From the NCBI GenBank assembly GCA_049687015.1, contig JBAVIP010000002.1, positions 1-58,297 on the forward strand: a stretch of 58,297 nucleotides of DNA, given 5' to 3'. The stretch is from Methylotenera_A sp049687015. GTDB taxonomy: Bacteria > Pseudomonadota > Gammaproteobacteria > Burkholderiales > Methylophilaceae. Below, piece after piece: positions 28,150 to 38,061 of this stretch (position 1 is its first letter; each line of letters begins with the position of its first letter). A program made the translations under genes and the position numbers. Below the pieces are notes generated by a model. The model was not told where the DNA came from. It worked only from the letters and a program-made list of their open reading frames with translations, and did not search any database.

Positions 28150-29445
28150 TTATTCATTAAGCGGATCGTTTTCTTGCAGCTCAATTGCAGCGGCAAGCAA
28201 GGCCAAGCGGGCAACCACGCCATAAGCATAAAAGCGATTTGGTACAGTATCCGGCGCGTCGGCGCAATCGGGCAATGTACAGGGCTTTTCAAACGCCAAT
28301 GGCACAAAATGTGAGCCTGGTGCATTGAGATTTTCATCCGCCCCACGCCCTGTATGCACGCGGTAAAAACCGCCAATCACAAAGTGATCCATCATATATA
28401 CCACTGGCTCAGAAACCGCGTCATTGATGCTTTCAAAGGTGTAAACACCCTCTTGAATAATCACTTCACTGACTTGTAAACCCTCTTTCACCACCGACAT
28501 TTTATTGCGTGCCTTGCGGTTTAAATCGCGCACATCGTCGGGAGATTTTACCGTCATAATACCCATGCCGTAAGTGCCGGCATCGGCTTTGACAATCACA
28601 AACGGGTCTTGTGTGACGCCGTATTCTGCATATTTAGCCTTAATTTTTGTCAGTAATTGTTCAACTTTTAAGGCCAGACATTCTTCGCCCGTCCGTGCGT
28701 GAAAATCAATTTCACCACAGGTTTCAAAATAAGGGTTGAGCAGCCATTCATCGATTTCTAACAACTTGGCAAAATCAGCAACTACGCGGTTATAGGCGGC
28801 AAAATGTTGCGACTTGCGGCGCGTGCTCCAGCCTGCATGCAGCGGCGGAATTAAATTTTGCTCCAGATTCTTAAGAATATCCGGAATGCCTGCCGACAAA
28901 TCGTTATTAAGTAAAATCGCACAGCTGTCAAAGTCGCCAAGATCTTTGTTAATGAGCTTGAGACGATTGCCAACGCGTACTATGGGTTCTAGTAATAGGT
29001 TATGTCCATCGTGCGTTTCCAGCGTGGTGGGCTGGGTAATTTCTGGTGAAATACTGCCAACACGTACATCTAAACCCGCTGCTTTCATGATATTGACCAA
29101 CTCAACCACATTGCGCAGGTAGTAAGTGTTGCGCGTATGATTTTCGGGAATGATGAGTAAACGATGGGCTTCAGGGCATATTTTTTCAATTGCCACCATA
29201 GCCGCTTGTACGCTTAAGGGTAAAAACTCCGGGTTGAGGTTATTAAAGCCGCCGGGAAACAAATTGGTATCTACAGGGGCAAGCTTAAAGCCCGAGTTTC
29301 GTAAATCAACACTGGCATAAAATGGCGATGCGTATTCCAGCCACTGTGTGCGAAACCAATGTTCAATTTTCGGCATTGCTTCGAGCATGCGTTTTTCCAA
29401 GCTAAGCAGCGGACCATTGAGTGCGGTGGTTAAATGTGGAACCAT
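28150..29445 (-). CDS. gshA: Glutamate-cysteine ligase (T. ferrooxidans type)
   Basis: The 431-residue protein belongs to the GshA branch found in some beta- and gammaproteobacteria, distinct in sequence from E. coli GshA. It begins PHLTTALNGPLLSLEKRMLE and has conserved NLFPGGFNNL, IPENHTRN and KADAGTYGMGIMTV. It makes gamma-glutamylcysteine, the first step of glutathione synthesis, and is followed at once by gshB. The family assignment is by recalled signature, with no enzymatic residue map attempted. Confidence 0.9.
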   Translation of the reverse strand: MVPHLTTALNGPLLSLEKRMLEAMPKIEHWFRTQWLEYASPFYASVDLRNSGFKLAPVDTNLFPGGFNNLNPEFLPLSVQAAMVAIEKICPEAHRLLIIPENHTRNTYYLRNVVELVNIMKAAGLDVRVGSISPEITQPTTLETHDGHNLLLEPIVRVGNRLKLINKDLGDFDSCAILLNNDLSAGIPDILKNLEQNLIPPLHAGWSTRRKSQHFAAYNRVVADFAKLLEIDEWLLNPYFETCGEIDFHARTGEECLALKVEQLLTKIKAKYAEYGVTQDPFVIVKADAGTYGMGIMTVKSPDDVRDLNRKARNKMSVVKEGLQVSEVIIQEGVYTFESINDAVSEPVVYMMDHFVIGGFYRVHTGRGADENLNAPGSHFVPLAFEKPCTLPDCADAPDTVPNRFYAYGVVARLALLAAAIELQENDPLNE

Positions 29446-29455
29446 GTTTTCTTTC

Positions 29456-30406
29456 TTATGTTAATAGATGCGCCTGTAAGTCGGCGTGGTAACTACTTCT
29501 TACCATGGGGCCACTTGCGGCATTATTAAAGCCCATTGCATCGGCTTTTTGTTTTAATGTATCAAAAACAGCAGGTTCTACATAACGCATCACCGGTAAA
29601 TGATGCATGCTAGGCTGTAAATACTGGCCTAGTGTGAGCATGCTGACATGATGCGCGCGCAAATCTTGCATGACCTGTAAAATCTCATCATCAGTTTCAC
29701 CCAAGCCAAGCATCAAGCCGGACTTGGTGGGAACGTGCGGATACATTTCACTGAATTTTTTAAGTAAATTAAGCGAGTTCTGGTAATCTGAACCTGGGCG
29801 TGCTTGTTTGTAAAGGCGCGGCACGGTTTCCAGATTGTGGTTCATCACGTCAGGCGGTGCCTTACGTAAAATTTCCAGCGCGACATCCAAGCGGCCGCGG
29901 AAATCTGGCACTAGAATTTCAATTTTGATGTTGGGAGATTGTTCACGCACGGCGTGGATGCAATCGACAAAATGCTGCGCACCGCCGTCTTTTAAATCAT
30001 CACGATCGACACTGGTGATGACTACGTACTTAAGCTGCATTTGCGCAATGGTACGCGCCAAATTTTCAGGTTCTGCAGGGTCAGGCGGCAATGGCTTGCC
30101 ATGCGCCACATCGCAAAATGGACAGCGGCGGGTGCAAATGTCACCCAGAATCATGAATGTCGCAGTGCCGCCGCTGAAGCATTCACCGATATTGGGGCAG
30201 CTTGCTTCTTCGCAAACAGTATGCAGGTTATTTTCGCGCAATACGCGTTTGATCTCTTGAAAACGCACCGAATCAGGCGCTTTCATGCGGATCCATTCAG
30301 GTTTGCGCAGCACAGGCTGTGGAACGATTTTGATAGGAATGCGCGCAGTCTTTTCAGCGTCAACCTGTTTGACGCCTGCGACTTTCTTTAAGGTTGGTTC
30401 TGTCAT
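29456..30406 (-). CDS. lipA: Lipoyl synthase
   Basis: The 316-residue radical SAM enzyme inserts two sulfurs into octanoyl groups on lipoyl domains. Cysteines are in CEEASCPNIGEC (auxiliary cluster) and CTRRCPFCDV (CxxxCxxC radical SAM cluster), and the C-terminal GPMVRSSYHAD carries the auxiliary serine ligand. ATG 30406 overlaps the lipB stop as ATGA, which fixes the start against an earlier in-frame codon. It follows lipB in the usual order. Confidence 0.96.
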   Translation of the reverse strand: MTEPTLKKVAGVKQVDAEKTARIPIKIVPQPVLRKPEWIRMKAPDSVRFQEIKRVLRENNLHTVCEEASCPNIGECFSGGTATFMILGDICTRRCPFCDVAHGKPLPPDPAEPENLARTIAQMQLKYVVITSVDRDDLKDGGAQHFVDCIHAVREQSPNIKIEILVPDFRGRLDVALEILRKAPPDVMNHNLETVPRLYKQARPGSDYQNSLNLLKKFSEMYPHVPTKSGLMLGLGETDDEILQVMQDLRAHHVSMLTLGQYLQPSMHHLPVMRYVEPAVFDTLKQKADAMGFNNAASGPMVRSSYHADLQAHLLT

Positions 30407-31008
30407 TGATTCAAATTTTCTGATAATTTTTGCAGCAATTGTTTGCCTAGTTCCTGTGCAGTTTGGGTGATGCCGAAGTCTTCGGTTTGCGTCATTTGCA
30501 GGCCCGCATAGCCGCAAGGGTCAATGGCTTCGAATGGGGACAAATCCATGTCTACGTTCAAACTCAGCCCATGATAACAGCAATTATTTTTTAGGCGTAA
30601 ACCAAGCGAGGCGATTTTTTTACCGTCAATATAAACTCCCGGTGCATCTTTTTTTGTGACTGCGTTAATTTGATGCTCCGTCAACAGGTCAATGATACTC
30701 GTTTCCATGATGTTGACGAGCTGCCGCACCTTCAAATTGCTGCGTTTTAAATCGATGAGTAAATAAATAACAACCTGGCCCGGGCCGTGATAAGTAATTT
30801 TACCGCCCCTATCTACCAAAACGACGGGAATATTATTTTGCGGAAAGCGAATATCCTTGCGGTTTAATCCGAGCGTATAAACCGCATCGTGCTCTGTAAG
30901 CCATATTTCATCAGGGGTTTGAGAGGTGCGGTCGGCGGTGAATGTCTGCATGGCTTGCAGCGTGTTTTGATAATCGGTACGGCCCAGATCTCGGCTAATC
31001 ACTGCCAT
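30403..31008 (-). CDS. lipB: Octanoyl-[acyl carrier protein]:protein N-octanoyltransferase
   Basis: The 201-residue enzyme moves octanoate from ACP to lipoyl domains before LipA acts. It shows RGGKITYHGPGQVV, the lysine of GKKIASLGLR and the catalytic cysteine in DPCGYAGLQMTQ. It lies 10 bases after ybeD and overlaps lipA by 4 bases, so it is translationally coupled. Confidence 0.95.
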   Translation of the reverse strand: MAVISRDLGRTDYQNTLQAMQTFTADRTSQTPDEIWLTEHDAVYTLGLNRKDIRFPQNNIPVVLVDRGGKITYHGPGQVVIYLLIDLKRSNLKVRQLVNIMETSIIDLLTEHQINAVTKKDAPGVYIDGKKIASLGLRLKNNCCYHGLSLNVDMDLSPFEAIDPCGYAGLQMTQTEDFGITQTAQELGKQLLQKLSENLNQ

Positions 31009-31018
31009 AACTAAACTA

Positions 31019-31315
31019 CTAAAGCACGACTTTTACCATGCTATGGCGAGTCAAAGCGCGGTAGATATCATCCAGTTGCGGCTTGGATGTCACGTAGACC
31101 GTGCAAGTCAGGCTGATATATTTTCCGCCCGAACTGCCACGCATTTCAATTTGGCTTGAATCAAAGCTTGGCATCACGCCTTGAATGGTTTTAATCATTT
31201 CATTAGCGAAATCCGCATGCATTTCACCCATGACCTTAATGGGGAAATCGCAAGGAAACTCGATTAAGGTTTCCTGGGACATTGCATTTTCAGTGGCTTG
31301 TTTGTCTGTGGACAT
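31019..31315 (-). CDS. ybeD: YbeD/DUF493 family protein
   Basis: The 98-residue protein from ATG 31315 contains LIEFPCDFPIKVMG and SSGGKYISLTCTVYVTSKPQLDDIYRAL, matching the small ACT-like DUF493/YbeD family that sits beside dacA and lipB in many proteobacteria. I chose ATG 31315 because the longer frame would overlap dacC. Function is not established. Gene order dacC-ybeD-lipB-lipA is the classic arrangement. Confidence 0.88.
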   Translation of the reverse strand: MSTDKQATENAMSQETLIEFPCDFPIKVMGEMHADFANEMIKTIQGVMPSFDSSQIEMRGSSGGKYISLTCTVYVTSKPQLDDIYRALTRHSMVKVVL

Positions 31316-31322
31316 GTCGGTT

Positions 31323-32462
31323 CTATTGAACAAGCAATCTAATGCTATCAGGTATTCTGCCAAAAAATCCTGCTTCATCCACTGCAGTAGCGGCTACCAG
31401 TTTTTGTTCGTTGATCAGTTTCCCGTCTAAAGTAAAACTTATTTTTCCGATTTCTTGCCCAGCTTTAATTGGTGCGATTAAGGGTTGTTGGCTGGTCATA
31501 TTGGCCTTTACGCGCGCGTAGTCGCCTTTTGGCAGCGTTAAGTAAAAATCTTTGGCGATTGTGGCCGTCGCCGTTTTATCTTTGCCTTTGTAAACACGTA
31601 AGGTGTTAATGGTTTGCGATTGTTTATAGACTAGGGTGGATTCGTAAAACTGAAAGCCGTAATTGAGTAATTTTTGACTTTCAGAAGCGCGCATAGCTTC
31701 TGATGCTGCACCAAGTATTACTGAAACCAAGCGTGAGTTGCCACGTTTTGAAGAGGCAATCAGGCAGTAGCCTGCGGTATCAGTATGCCCGGTTTTCATG
31801 CCGTCTACAGTGGCATCCTGCCACAGCAGGCGATTGCGGTTTGGTTGCGTAATTTTGTTATAGGTATATTCTTTTACTGAATAAAGTCGCCGATATTCCT
31901 GTGGAAAATCACGTATCAAGGCGCTTGCTAATATGGCCAAATCGTTCGCTGTGGTGTAGTGATTTTTGTCCGGCAAACCCGTCGCGTTCATGTAATGGGT
32001 ATTTTTCATGCCCAATTTGGCGGCCTGTTTGTTCATCATGTCGGCAAATTGTTCTTCGGCACCAGCAACGCCTTCCGCCAGTGTAATTGATGCATCGTTG
32101 CCTGATTGAATAATCATGCCATGTAAAAGCTCATCTACTGTGACAGGCTTGTTTGGCTCAATAAACATTTTTGAGCCCTCTATTTTCCAGGCTTTTTCGC
32201 TTACAGGAAGCGACTGATCAAGTTTTAAATGCCCATGTTGAATCGCGTCGAACGTGAGGTAAGCGGTCATAATCTTGGTGAGCGATGCGGGCTCAATGCG
32301 CTCATCTTTATTATAAGAGGTAACAATGCTACCGCTATTAAAATCCTGTAATAAATAGGCCTTAACAGCTAAAGCGGGCGGTGGTGCGATCTGTGCCGCC
32401 AATCCAGACAACGGCAACATGAGTAAAGAAATAAACAATGAAACACTAAAAGGTATGCGCAT
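31323..32462 (-). CDS. dacC: D-alanyl-D-alanine carboxypeptidase (PBP5/6 type)
   Basis: The 379-residue exported enzyme trims the terminal D-Ala of peptidoglycan stem peptides. It has a signal peptide, S60-L-T-K63 (SLTKIM) as nucleophile box, SGN in IIQSGNDAS and KTG in GMKTGHTDTAGY, and a C-terminal PBP5-type beta domain with an amphipathic C-terminus that tethers to the inner membrane. It lies between rlpA and ybeD. Confidence 0.93.
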   Translation of the reverse strand: MRIPFSVSLFISLLMLPLSGLAAQIAPPPALAVKAYLLQDFNSGSIVTSYNKDERIEPASLTKIMTAYLTFDAIQHGHLKLDQSLPVSEKAWKIEGSKMFIEPNKPVTVDELLHGMIIQSGNDASITLAEGVAGAEEQFADMMNKQAAKLGMKNTHYMNATGLPDKNHYTTANDLAILASALIRDFPQEYRRLYSVKEYTYNKITQPNRNRLLWQDATVDGMKTGHTDTAGYCLIASSKRGNSRLVSVILGAASEAMRASESQKLLNYGFQFYESTLVYKQSQTINTLRVYKGKDKTATATIAKDFYLTLPKGDYARVKANMTSQQPLIAPIKAGQEIGKISFTLDGKLINEQKLVAATAVDEAGFFGRIPDSIRLLVQ

Positions 32463-32477
32463 AAGTTGAATAGTCAG

Positions 32478-33464
32478 TTATTGATTGGTAGTGATTGTGG
32501 ATATATTAAGTTGTCTACGAATATTCGCGGCGACTTTATCGGCCTCTTGTTTGTTCTCGTAAGGCCCAAGTTTTAAACGGTACAGGCCGTTATTATACAC
32601 TTTGTTAATACCGACACTTTGCTCAATATCCAGGTCTTGGATTTTTTTTACCAGCAGTTCTGCATTGGTTTCGTTCTTGAACGCACCTGCTTGTACAAAG
32701 TATTCAGTTGCTTGCATGTTTGAGTTGTTGTCAGCTACAGCTGAGGTGACTGATTTTGTAGTGGCAGTTTGTGTCAAGGCAGGTGTGGCTGTAGCCGATG
32801 TAGTTGTTGCTACTGGCGTAGTGTTTATAGCTTGTGTGTAACTGGCCACATAGCTTGGAGAGGTATTATTTGCATCAATGGCCTCCACTTGCACCAAAGT
32901 GCTGCCTTGTGTCGAAAAACGCAATTTATAGGCCGCCGCGTAAGATAAATCAATGATTCGATCGCTCTTGAAGGGACCCCTGTCATTAACACGCACAACG
33001 ACAAAGCGGCCATTGGCAGGGTTGGTGACTTTGACGTAGCTAGGCAACGGCAGTGTGGGGTGTGCCGCTGACATGCTATACATATCGTACACCTCGCCAC
33101 TGGAAGTATTTCTGCCGTGATAGCGTTTGCCATACCATGAGGCCACTCCGCGCGCATTGTAGGGCTGGTAGCTGGTCATTGGGGTGTAAACTACACCAAG
33201 CGCCTTGTAGGGTTTGTTGGCGCGCTCTAGTAAGGGCTCTTTCTTAGGAGCGGCGTTGGGAATACTGTCAATATCTTTGGGTGGATTGTCGCCAGGGCCA
33301 TCGTCTAAATAGTAGCTGCCAGGCTTGGCTGTAGCGGTAGATGATGTTGTGGCGGGCTTACTGGCTGTTGTAGGGGGTGCGGGCGTGGGTTTAACCGTGC
33401 TTTTCCCACCGCAGGCTACTAAGCCAACACAACAGATTAAAATCAAATAGTTTTGTTTTTTCAT
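32478..33464 (-). CDS. rlpA: RlpA-like septal/peptidoglycan lipoprotein
   Basis: The 328-residue lipoprotein (lipobox LVAC, C18) has a double-psi beta-barrel (about 100-195, ASWYGKRYHGRNTSSGEVYD and VRVNDRGPF with the catalytic Asp), a Thr/Ala-rich linker (about 200-250) and a C-terminal SPOR domain (about 255-328, YFVQAGAFKNETNAELL) that binds denuded glycan strands. RlpA acts as a lytic transglycosylase in Pseudomonas; activity here is inferred. It follows rodA. Confidence 0.92.
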   Translation of the reverse strand: MKKQNYLILICCVGLVACGGKSTVKPTPAPPTTASKPATTSSTATAKPGSYYLDDGPGDNPPKDIDSIPNAAPKKEPLLERANKPYKALGVVYTPMTSYQPYNARGVASWYGKRYHGRNTSSGEVYDMYSMSAAHPTLPLPSYVKVTNPANGRFVVVRVNDRGPFKSDRIIDLSYAAAYKLRFSTQGSTLVQVEAIDANNTSPSYVASYTQAINTTPVATTTSATATPALTQTATTKSVTSAVADNNSNMQATEYFVQAGAFKNETNAELLVKKIQDLDIEQSVGINKVYNNGLYRLKLGPYENKQEADKVAANIRRQLNISTITTNQ

Positions 33465-33504
33465 TTTGAAATTCTCAACTCGTAATATTTATCTTTCAGG
33501 TCTT

Positions 33505-34614
33505 TTAACCTGAGGCAACTAATTTTTTATGGGTTTGTATGCTCATCAAAATACCAAAACTAAGCAACAAGGTTACCATGGAGGTACCGCCGTAGCTAAT
33601 CAGCGGTAACGGTACGCCTACCACAGGCAGTATGCCGCTCACCATGCCCATGTTCACAAAACCATAGGTAAAAAATGTAAGCGTAATGCTGCCTGCAAGT
33701 AATCGTGTAAATGTACTTTTGGCTTGTGCGGCAATTACCAAGCCTCTTGCGATAATCAGACTAAACAGCACCAGCAACATTAAATTGCCTGCCATGCCAA
33801 ACTCTTCGCCAAATACTGCAAAAATAAAGTCAGTGGTGCGTTCGGGTAAAAAATCCAATTGAGATTGAGTTCCGTTGAGCCAACCCTTGCCAGTCATGCC
33901 GCCTGAGCCCAGCGCGATGGTTGCTTGTATGGTGTGATAGCCTGCGCCTAAAGGATCTTGTGATGGGTCGATTAGAATTTCGATTCTCTTTTTTTGATAA
34001 TCATGCAACATTGACCAGAAAATTGGCATAAGCGCACCGGTTAGAATCGTGCCGCCGATTAAAAAACGCCAGCTCAAGCCCGCTAAAAAAATTACAAAAA
34101 AGCCGGATGCGCTGATAAGTAACGATGTGCCTAAATCAGGCTGCTTCATAATTAAGACTACAGGAATAACAAGTAGTACTGCAGCAATAGCAAAATCAGC
34201 AATGCGTGGACTGGCTTCACGTTTAGCAAAAAACCAGGCTAACATCATAGGAACAGCAATGCGCATAATTTCAGAAGGTTGGATTTTAGTAACACCTAAA
34301 TTCAACCAGCGTCGCGCACCATGACTCACATCACCAAACAGGGCTACCCCAATCAGCAAAACCACTCCTAATAGATAAACTGGCACGGCAATACGTTCAA
34401 GAAACTGCGGCTGTATATTGGCTACCAGCCACATAATGCTTAGCGCGACTGCTATGTTGACCAGTTGCGCGCTGACACGTTCAAAGTTATGCCCGGATGC
34501 GCTATACAATACAAACAGACCGACCAGCATTGTAAATAACAGACAGCCCATCAAAAAGGAGTCGATATGTTTAAAAATGCCTTGTAGAAGCTGACTAATC
34601 ATGGCTTTTCTCAA
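33505..34614 (-). CDS. mrdB: Rod-shape SEDS glycosyltransferase RodA
   Basis: The 369-residue polytopic protein (about 10 helices) polymerises glycan strands in the elongasome. Signatures include NLGVTKIQPSEIMRI, KQPDLGTSLLI, GWLNGTQSQLDFLPERTTDF and GVPLPLISYGGTSM. It overlaps mrdA by ATGA (34611-34614), consistent with the RodA-PBP2 pair being made together. Confidence 0.96.
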   Translation of the reverse strand: MRKAMISQLLQGIFKHIDSFLMGCLLFTMLVGLFVLYSASGHNFERVSAQLVNIAVALSIMWLVANIQPQFLERIAVPVYLLGVVLLIGVALFGDVSHGARRWLNLGVTKIQPSEIMRIAVPMMLAWFFAKREASPRIADFAIAAVLLVIPVVLIMKQPDLGTSLLISASGFFVIFLAGLSWRFLIGGTILTGALMPIFWSMLHDYQKKRIEILIDPSQDPLGAGYHTIQATIALGSGGMTGKGWLNGTQSQLDFLPERTTDFIFAVFGEEFGMAGNLMLLVLFSLIIARGLVIAAQAKSTFTRLLAGSITLTFFTYGFVNMGMVSGILPVVGVPLPLISYGGTSMVTLLLSFGILMSIQTHKKLVASG

Positions 34615-36569
34615 TCAGAGTGTTCTTCCTCGGGCGCATTTTCAACTGGTTTGATTGGAGTCGTAGCTTCATCTGGTCTGGTTGGAGTCCCCGGTTCTGT
34701 AGACAGTTCAATCGTCGGTAATTTACCGAGCAAATAATAATCCATGACTTTACGCGCAATCGGACCTGCGGCAGAGCCGCCATGACCACCATTTTCTACA
34801 ATCACAGCCAGTGCGATTTTAGGCTCTTCAGCGGGAGCATAAGCAATAAATAAAGCATGGTCGCGGTGGCGTTCATTAATATTTTTTTCATTATATTTCT
34901 CGTTTTGTTTAATGCCAACCACCTGTGCAGTACCGGTTTTTGCAGCAATACTGTAGCCTGCATTGGCGCCCACACTAGCCGCTGTGCCGCCTGGCAAGGT
35001 TACATCTATCATGCCAAGTTTAACAATCTCCAGATTTTTTTCGTCCAGCGGTATTTTTTCGTTCACTATTGCTTTTGTGAGGCTAGTAGCGCCTGTTTTA
35101 GCATCCGTAATGGCCGCTACCAGATGCGGGCGCATGGCTACACCTTTATTGGCCAAAATGGCCGTGGCTTGGGCTAATTGCATGGGCGTGACTAAAGTGT
35201 AGCCTTGGCCGATGCCCGCGATGACCGTTTCGCCCATGTACCAAGGTTGTTTGTAGCGCCGCATTTTCCACTCCGGCGTGGGTAGCAAGCCGGAAATTTC
35301 GCCCGAAATATCCACTCCGCTTTTTTGGCCAAATCCAAAATGACGCACAAAGTTAGAGAGTCTTTCGATGCCTAATTCCATCGCTAAACCATAAAAAAAA
35401 GTATCGCACGATATAGTAATGGCACGGCGCATGTCCACAATGCCATGGCCGCCGGGTTTCCAATCACGGTATCTGTGCGTGCTGTTAGGTAAGGTAAAAT
35501 AGCCGTTATCATGAATGCTATAAGGAGGGCGGCGTATCCCGGCCTCTAGCCCAGCCAATGCCGAAAAAGGTTTGAAAGTTGAGCCGGGTGGGTAAACGCC
35601 ACGCAACGGGCGGTTAATAAGAGGTTTGTCTAATGAATTATTAAGTGAATTCCAATTATCAAAATCAATGCCATCTACAAATAAATTAGGGTCAAAAGTG
35701 GGCATGCTGACAAAGGCCAACACTTCGCCAGTGCTTGGTTTAATGGCTACCAATGCCCCTCTGCGTTCCCCAAAAGCAGTTTCGGCAATTTCTTGTAATT
35801 TGCTATCGATAGATAGGATGAGGTTGTTGCCGGAGATGGGTGGTTTACTCGAAAGTATGCGCACTGCCCTACCATCGGCGTCAATTTCTACCTGTTGAAA
35901 GCCTGTAGTGCCATGTAATGCTGACTCATAAGATTGTTCTACGCCGCTTTTGCCGAGATGATCGGATCCCTTGTAGTTAGAAAGGAGATCAGCTTCCTCT
36001 AGATTTTTAATATCTTTATCGTTGATGCGACCGATATATCCCACCATATGCGAGCCTTGCTTGCCTAGGGGATAATGTCGAAATAGGCGTGATTTGAGCT
36101 CGACACCAGGAAAGCGATAGCGATTGACCGCAAACTTGGCAGCTTCAACCTCGTTCAGATGCGTGCGTAGCAGAATGCTCTCGAAATTGTGGCTTTCAGC
36201 TTTTTGTTTGTTGAAGCGCTTAAGGTCAGTGGGGCTTACTTCTACTAATTGTGCGATTTCAGAGATGGTGGTTTCTAAATTTTTAATTTTAGAAGGCGTA
36301 ATTTCTAGCGTATAAACAAAAAAATTATGCGCTAATACCACACCATTTCTATCTGAAATGAGGCCGCGATTAGGTGTGATAGGTACTATCGAGATGCGAT
36401 TGTTTTCGGCAAGTGTTTGATAGTAATCGTAGCGACTAATCTGCAAATAATAAAAACGAATTGCCAGTAAACCAAATGCTCCCAGCACCAGAATCCCAAG
36501 CACGGCAAGGCGCAGCTTGAAATTATGTTGCTCGTTTTGGTGATTTCTAAGTTCGGTGCTAGAACGCAT
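34611..36569 (-). CDS. mrdA: Peptidoglycan transpeptidase PBP2
   Basis: The 652-residue class B penicillin-binding protein has an N-terminal membrane helix (about 20-43), a dimerisation/pedestal domain (NRGLISDRNGVVLAHN), then the transpeptidase domain with GSTFKP (Ser near residue 327), SCDTFFYG and KTGTAQVVG (near 543). The C-terminal tail after about 620 is disordered, Pro/Glu/Thr-rich. It crosslinks new glycan from RodA during elongation. Confidence 0.96.
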   Translation of the reverse strand: MRSSTELRNHQNEQHNFKLRLAVLGILVLGAFGLLAIRFYYLQISRYDYYQTLAENNRISIVPITPNRGLISDRNGVVLAHNFFVYTLEITPSKIKNLETTISEIAQLVEVSPTDLKRFNKQKAESHNFESILLRTHLNEVEAAKFAVNRYRFPGVELKSRLFRHYPLGKQGSHMVGYIGRINDKDIKNLEEADLLSNYKGSDHLGKSGVEQSYESALHGTTGFQQVEIDADGRAVRILSSKPPISGNNLILSIDSKLQEIAETAFGERRGALVAIKPSTGEVLAFVSMPTFDPNLFVDGIDFDNWNSLNNSLDKPLINRPLRGVYPPGSTFKPFSALAGLEAGIRRPPYSIHDNGYFTLPNSTHRYRDWKPGGHGIVDMRRAITISCDTFFYGLAMELGIERLSNFVRHFGFGQKSGVDISGEISGLLPTPEWKMRRYKQPWYMGETVIAGIGQGYTLVTPMQLAQATAILANKGVAMRPHLVAAITDAKTGATSLTKAIVNEKIPLDEKNLEIVKLGMIDVTLPGGTAASVGANAGYSIAAKTGTAQVVGIKQNEKYNEKNINERHRDHALFIAYAPAEEPKIALAVIVENGGHGGSAAGPIARKVMDYYLLGKLPTIELSTEPGTPTRPDEATTPIKPVENAPEEEHSD

Positions 36570-36586
36570 TGATTTGTGAGTTTTTA

Positions 36587-37060
36587 TTAAGTTTTAGGGC
36601 GTGTCAGCCCGCCAAACATCAATATCATCAATTGCCACAATATCAAGCCAGTGATAATAGGCCAGAAATAGTGCCAGCCAGGATTTTCGTTGCCCTCGAA
36701 TAATTTTAAAAATAGCATCAAAACACGCTCGATTGCTAATAAAGCAAATACGTAACCGGTGAGCTGCCAAACATTAAACAATACTAATCTGCGCTGATAA
36801 CTAAGTGCAATAAATGCAACTAAAGAGAAACTTAATGCATGCTGACCTAACAGGCTGCCAGTAGCCAAATCCACTAATATGCCGGCAAACCATGCTGTAC
36901 CAACATTACAAAGGTTGGGAGCGCGTAATAGCCAGTAAAGCAATATTACCAACATGAAATCGGGTCTAAAAATTATACCTTGCCCTACCCAGGGAAACAG
37001 CTGGCATAACAATGCGATTAATAAAGTAAGGTAAACGGCAATAGGGCTAGTGTGGCGCAT
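36587..37060 (-). CDS. mreD: Rod shape-determining protein MreD
   Basis: The 157-residue integral membrane protein with about five helices fits MreD (WFAGILVDLATGSLLGQHAL is typical). It overlaps mreC by 14 bases and precedes mrdA by 17, within the elongasome operon. It links MreC/MreB to the periplasmic synthesis machinery. Confidence 0.92.
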   Translation of the reverse strand: MRHTSPIAVYLTLLIALLCQLFPWVGQGIIFRPDFMLVILLYWLLRAPNLCNVGTAWFAGILVDLATGSLLGQHALSFSLVAFIALSYQRRLVLFNVWQLTGYVFALLAIERVLMLFLKLFEGNENPGWHYFWPIITGLILWQLMILMFGGLTRPKT

Positions 37061-38009
37061 TGGTTTTAGCCTTAGGTTTATTGACGATTACATTGTTTTT
37101 TTTGGGGTCTACTGCCTCTATGGGCGCGGGCTCTGGAGCGTCACTTTCTTTTGCAACAGGTAATTCCAGCAGTAAAAGTTGCAAGTGGTTGCTTACCCCA
37201 GCCACAGGCGTACTGACAATTTTGGCAAATGGCGACTCAGGGTTTTGCTGTACTTTTGTGACGATAGCAACTGCCAAGCCCGCCGGGTAAACGCCATCAA
37301 TACCGGAGGTTACCAGTTTATCGCCCACCTTAATATCGACATTGGTGGGCAAATAGGGAATATCCAGCGTATTGTTGCCCTCACCAAAGGCAATTGCACG
37401 TAATTGGTTGCGCTCGATCTGGATCGGAATCGAAAGTTCTTTATCAGTGATCAGGGTGACTTCGCTGGTGAAAGGATACACACGCGTTACCTGGCCGACT
37501 ACACCTTTAGAATCAACTACTGCCTGCCCTGCTTTGATGCTGTGGTGACTACCGCGATTAACCACGACCGTATGTGTAAATGGGTCGCGCCCCATGTGCG
37601 AAATTTCGCCGAGTACTGCTTTGGGTTGAATGGGAGTATCGCCATTCAACAAACTACGAAGATGAACATTTTCTGCCTGAATAGTGCTTAGGCGCTGCAG
37701 CATTATCTGATGTTCAAATGCCTGCTGTTTTAATGCGTAATTTTCTTGTACCAGTTGATTGTGTACTGAGAAATATTTATTGATATCTCGATACCAATCG
37801 CTAGGGGCGTTTGCCAGCACTTCCAACGGATGCAATGCAGCAATAAACGCCTGGCGCACTTGTGAGAGGTAATTCAGGCGCGCATCTATCGCCATAATAA
37901 CAATTGATAGTGCGCAAAAAAATACCATGCGAGAAAATGGTCTAGCGCCGCGAACAAAAAAAGCTGGGGTTTGTTGAGCTTCTAGCTTTTGATGAACGCC
38001 TTTAAGCAT
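37047..38009 (-). CDS. mreC: Rod shape-determining protein MreC
   Basis: The 320-residue protein has an N-terminal helix (about 29-47), a coiled coil (about 85-120), and the MreC beta domain (PFTHTVVVNRGSHHSIKAGQ; GVVGQVTRVYPFTSEV; LVTSGIDGVYPAGLAVA). The C-terminal 45 residues are Pro/Lys-rich and probably disordered. It is a periplasmic scaffold and PBP2 activator. Confidence 0.95.
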   Translation of the reverse strand: MLKGVHQKLEAQQTPAFFVRGARPFSRMVFFCALSIVIMAIDARLNYLSQVRQAFIAALHPLEVLANAPSDWYRDINKYFSVHNQLVQENYALKQQAFEHQIMLQRLSTIQAENVHLRSLLNGDTPIQPKAVLGEISHMGRDPFTHTVVVNRGSHHSIKAGQAVVDSKGVVGQVTRVYPFTSEVTLITDKELSIPIQIERNQLRAIAFGEGNNTLDIPYLPTNVDIKVGDKLVTSGIDGVYPAGLAVAIVTKVQQNPESPFAKIVSTPVAGVSNHLQLLLLELPVAKESDAPEPAPIEAVDPKKNNVIVNKPKAKTNAPH

Positions 38010-38061
38010 GCCAACACGTTAGATTAAATTGCAATAGATTGATTTGATTCAGCAATTATGC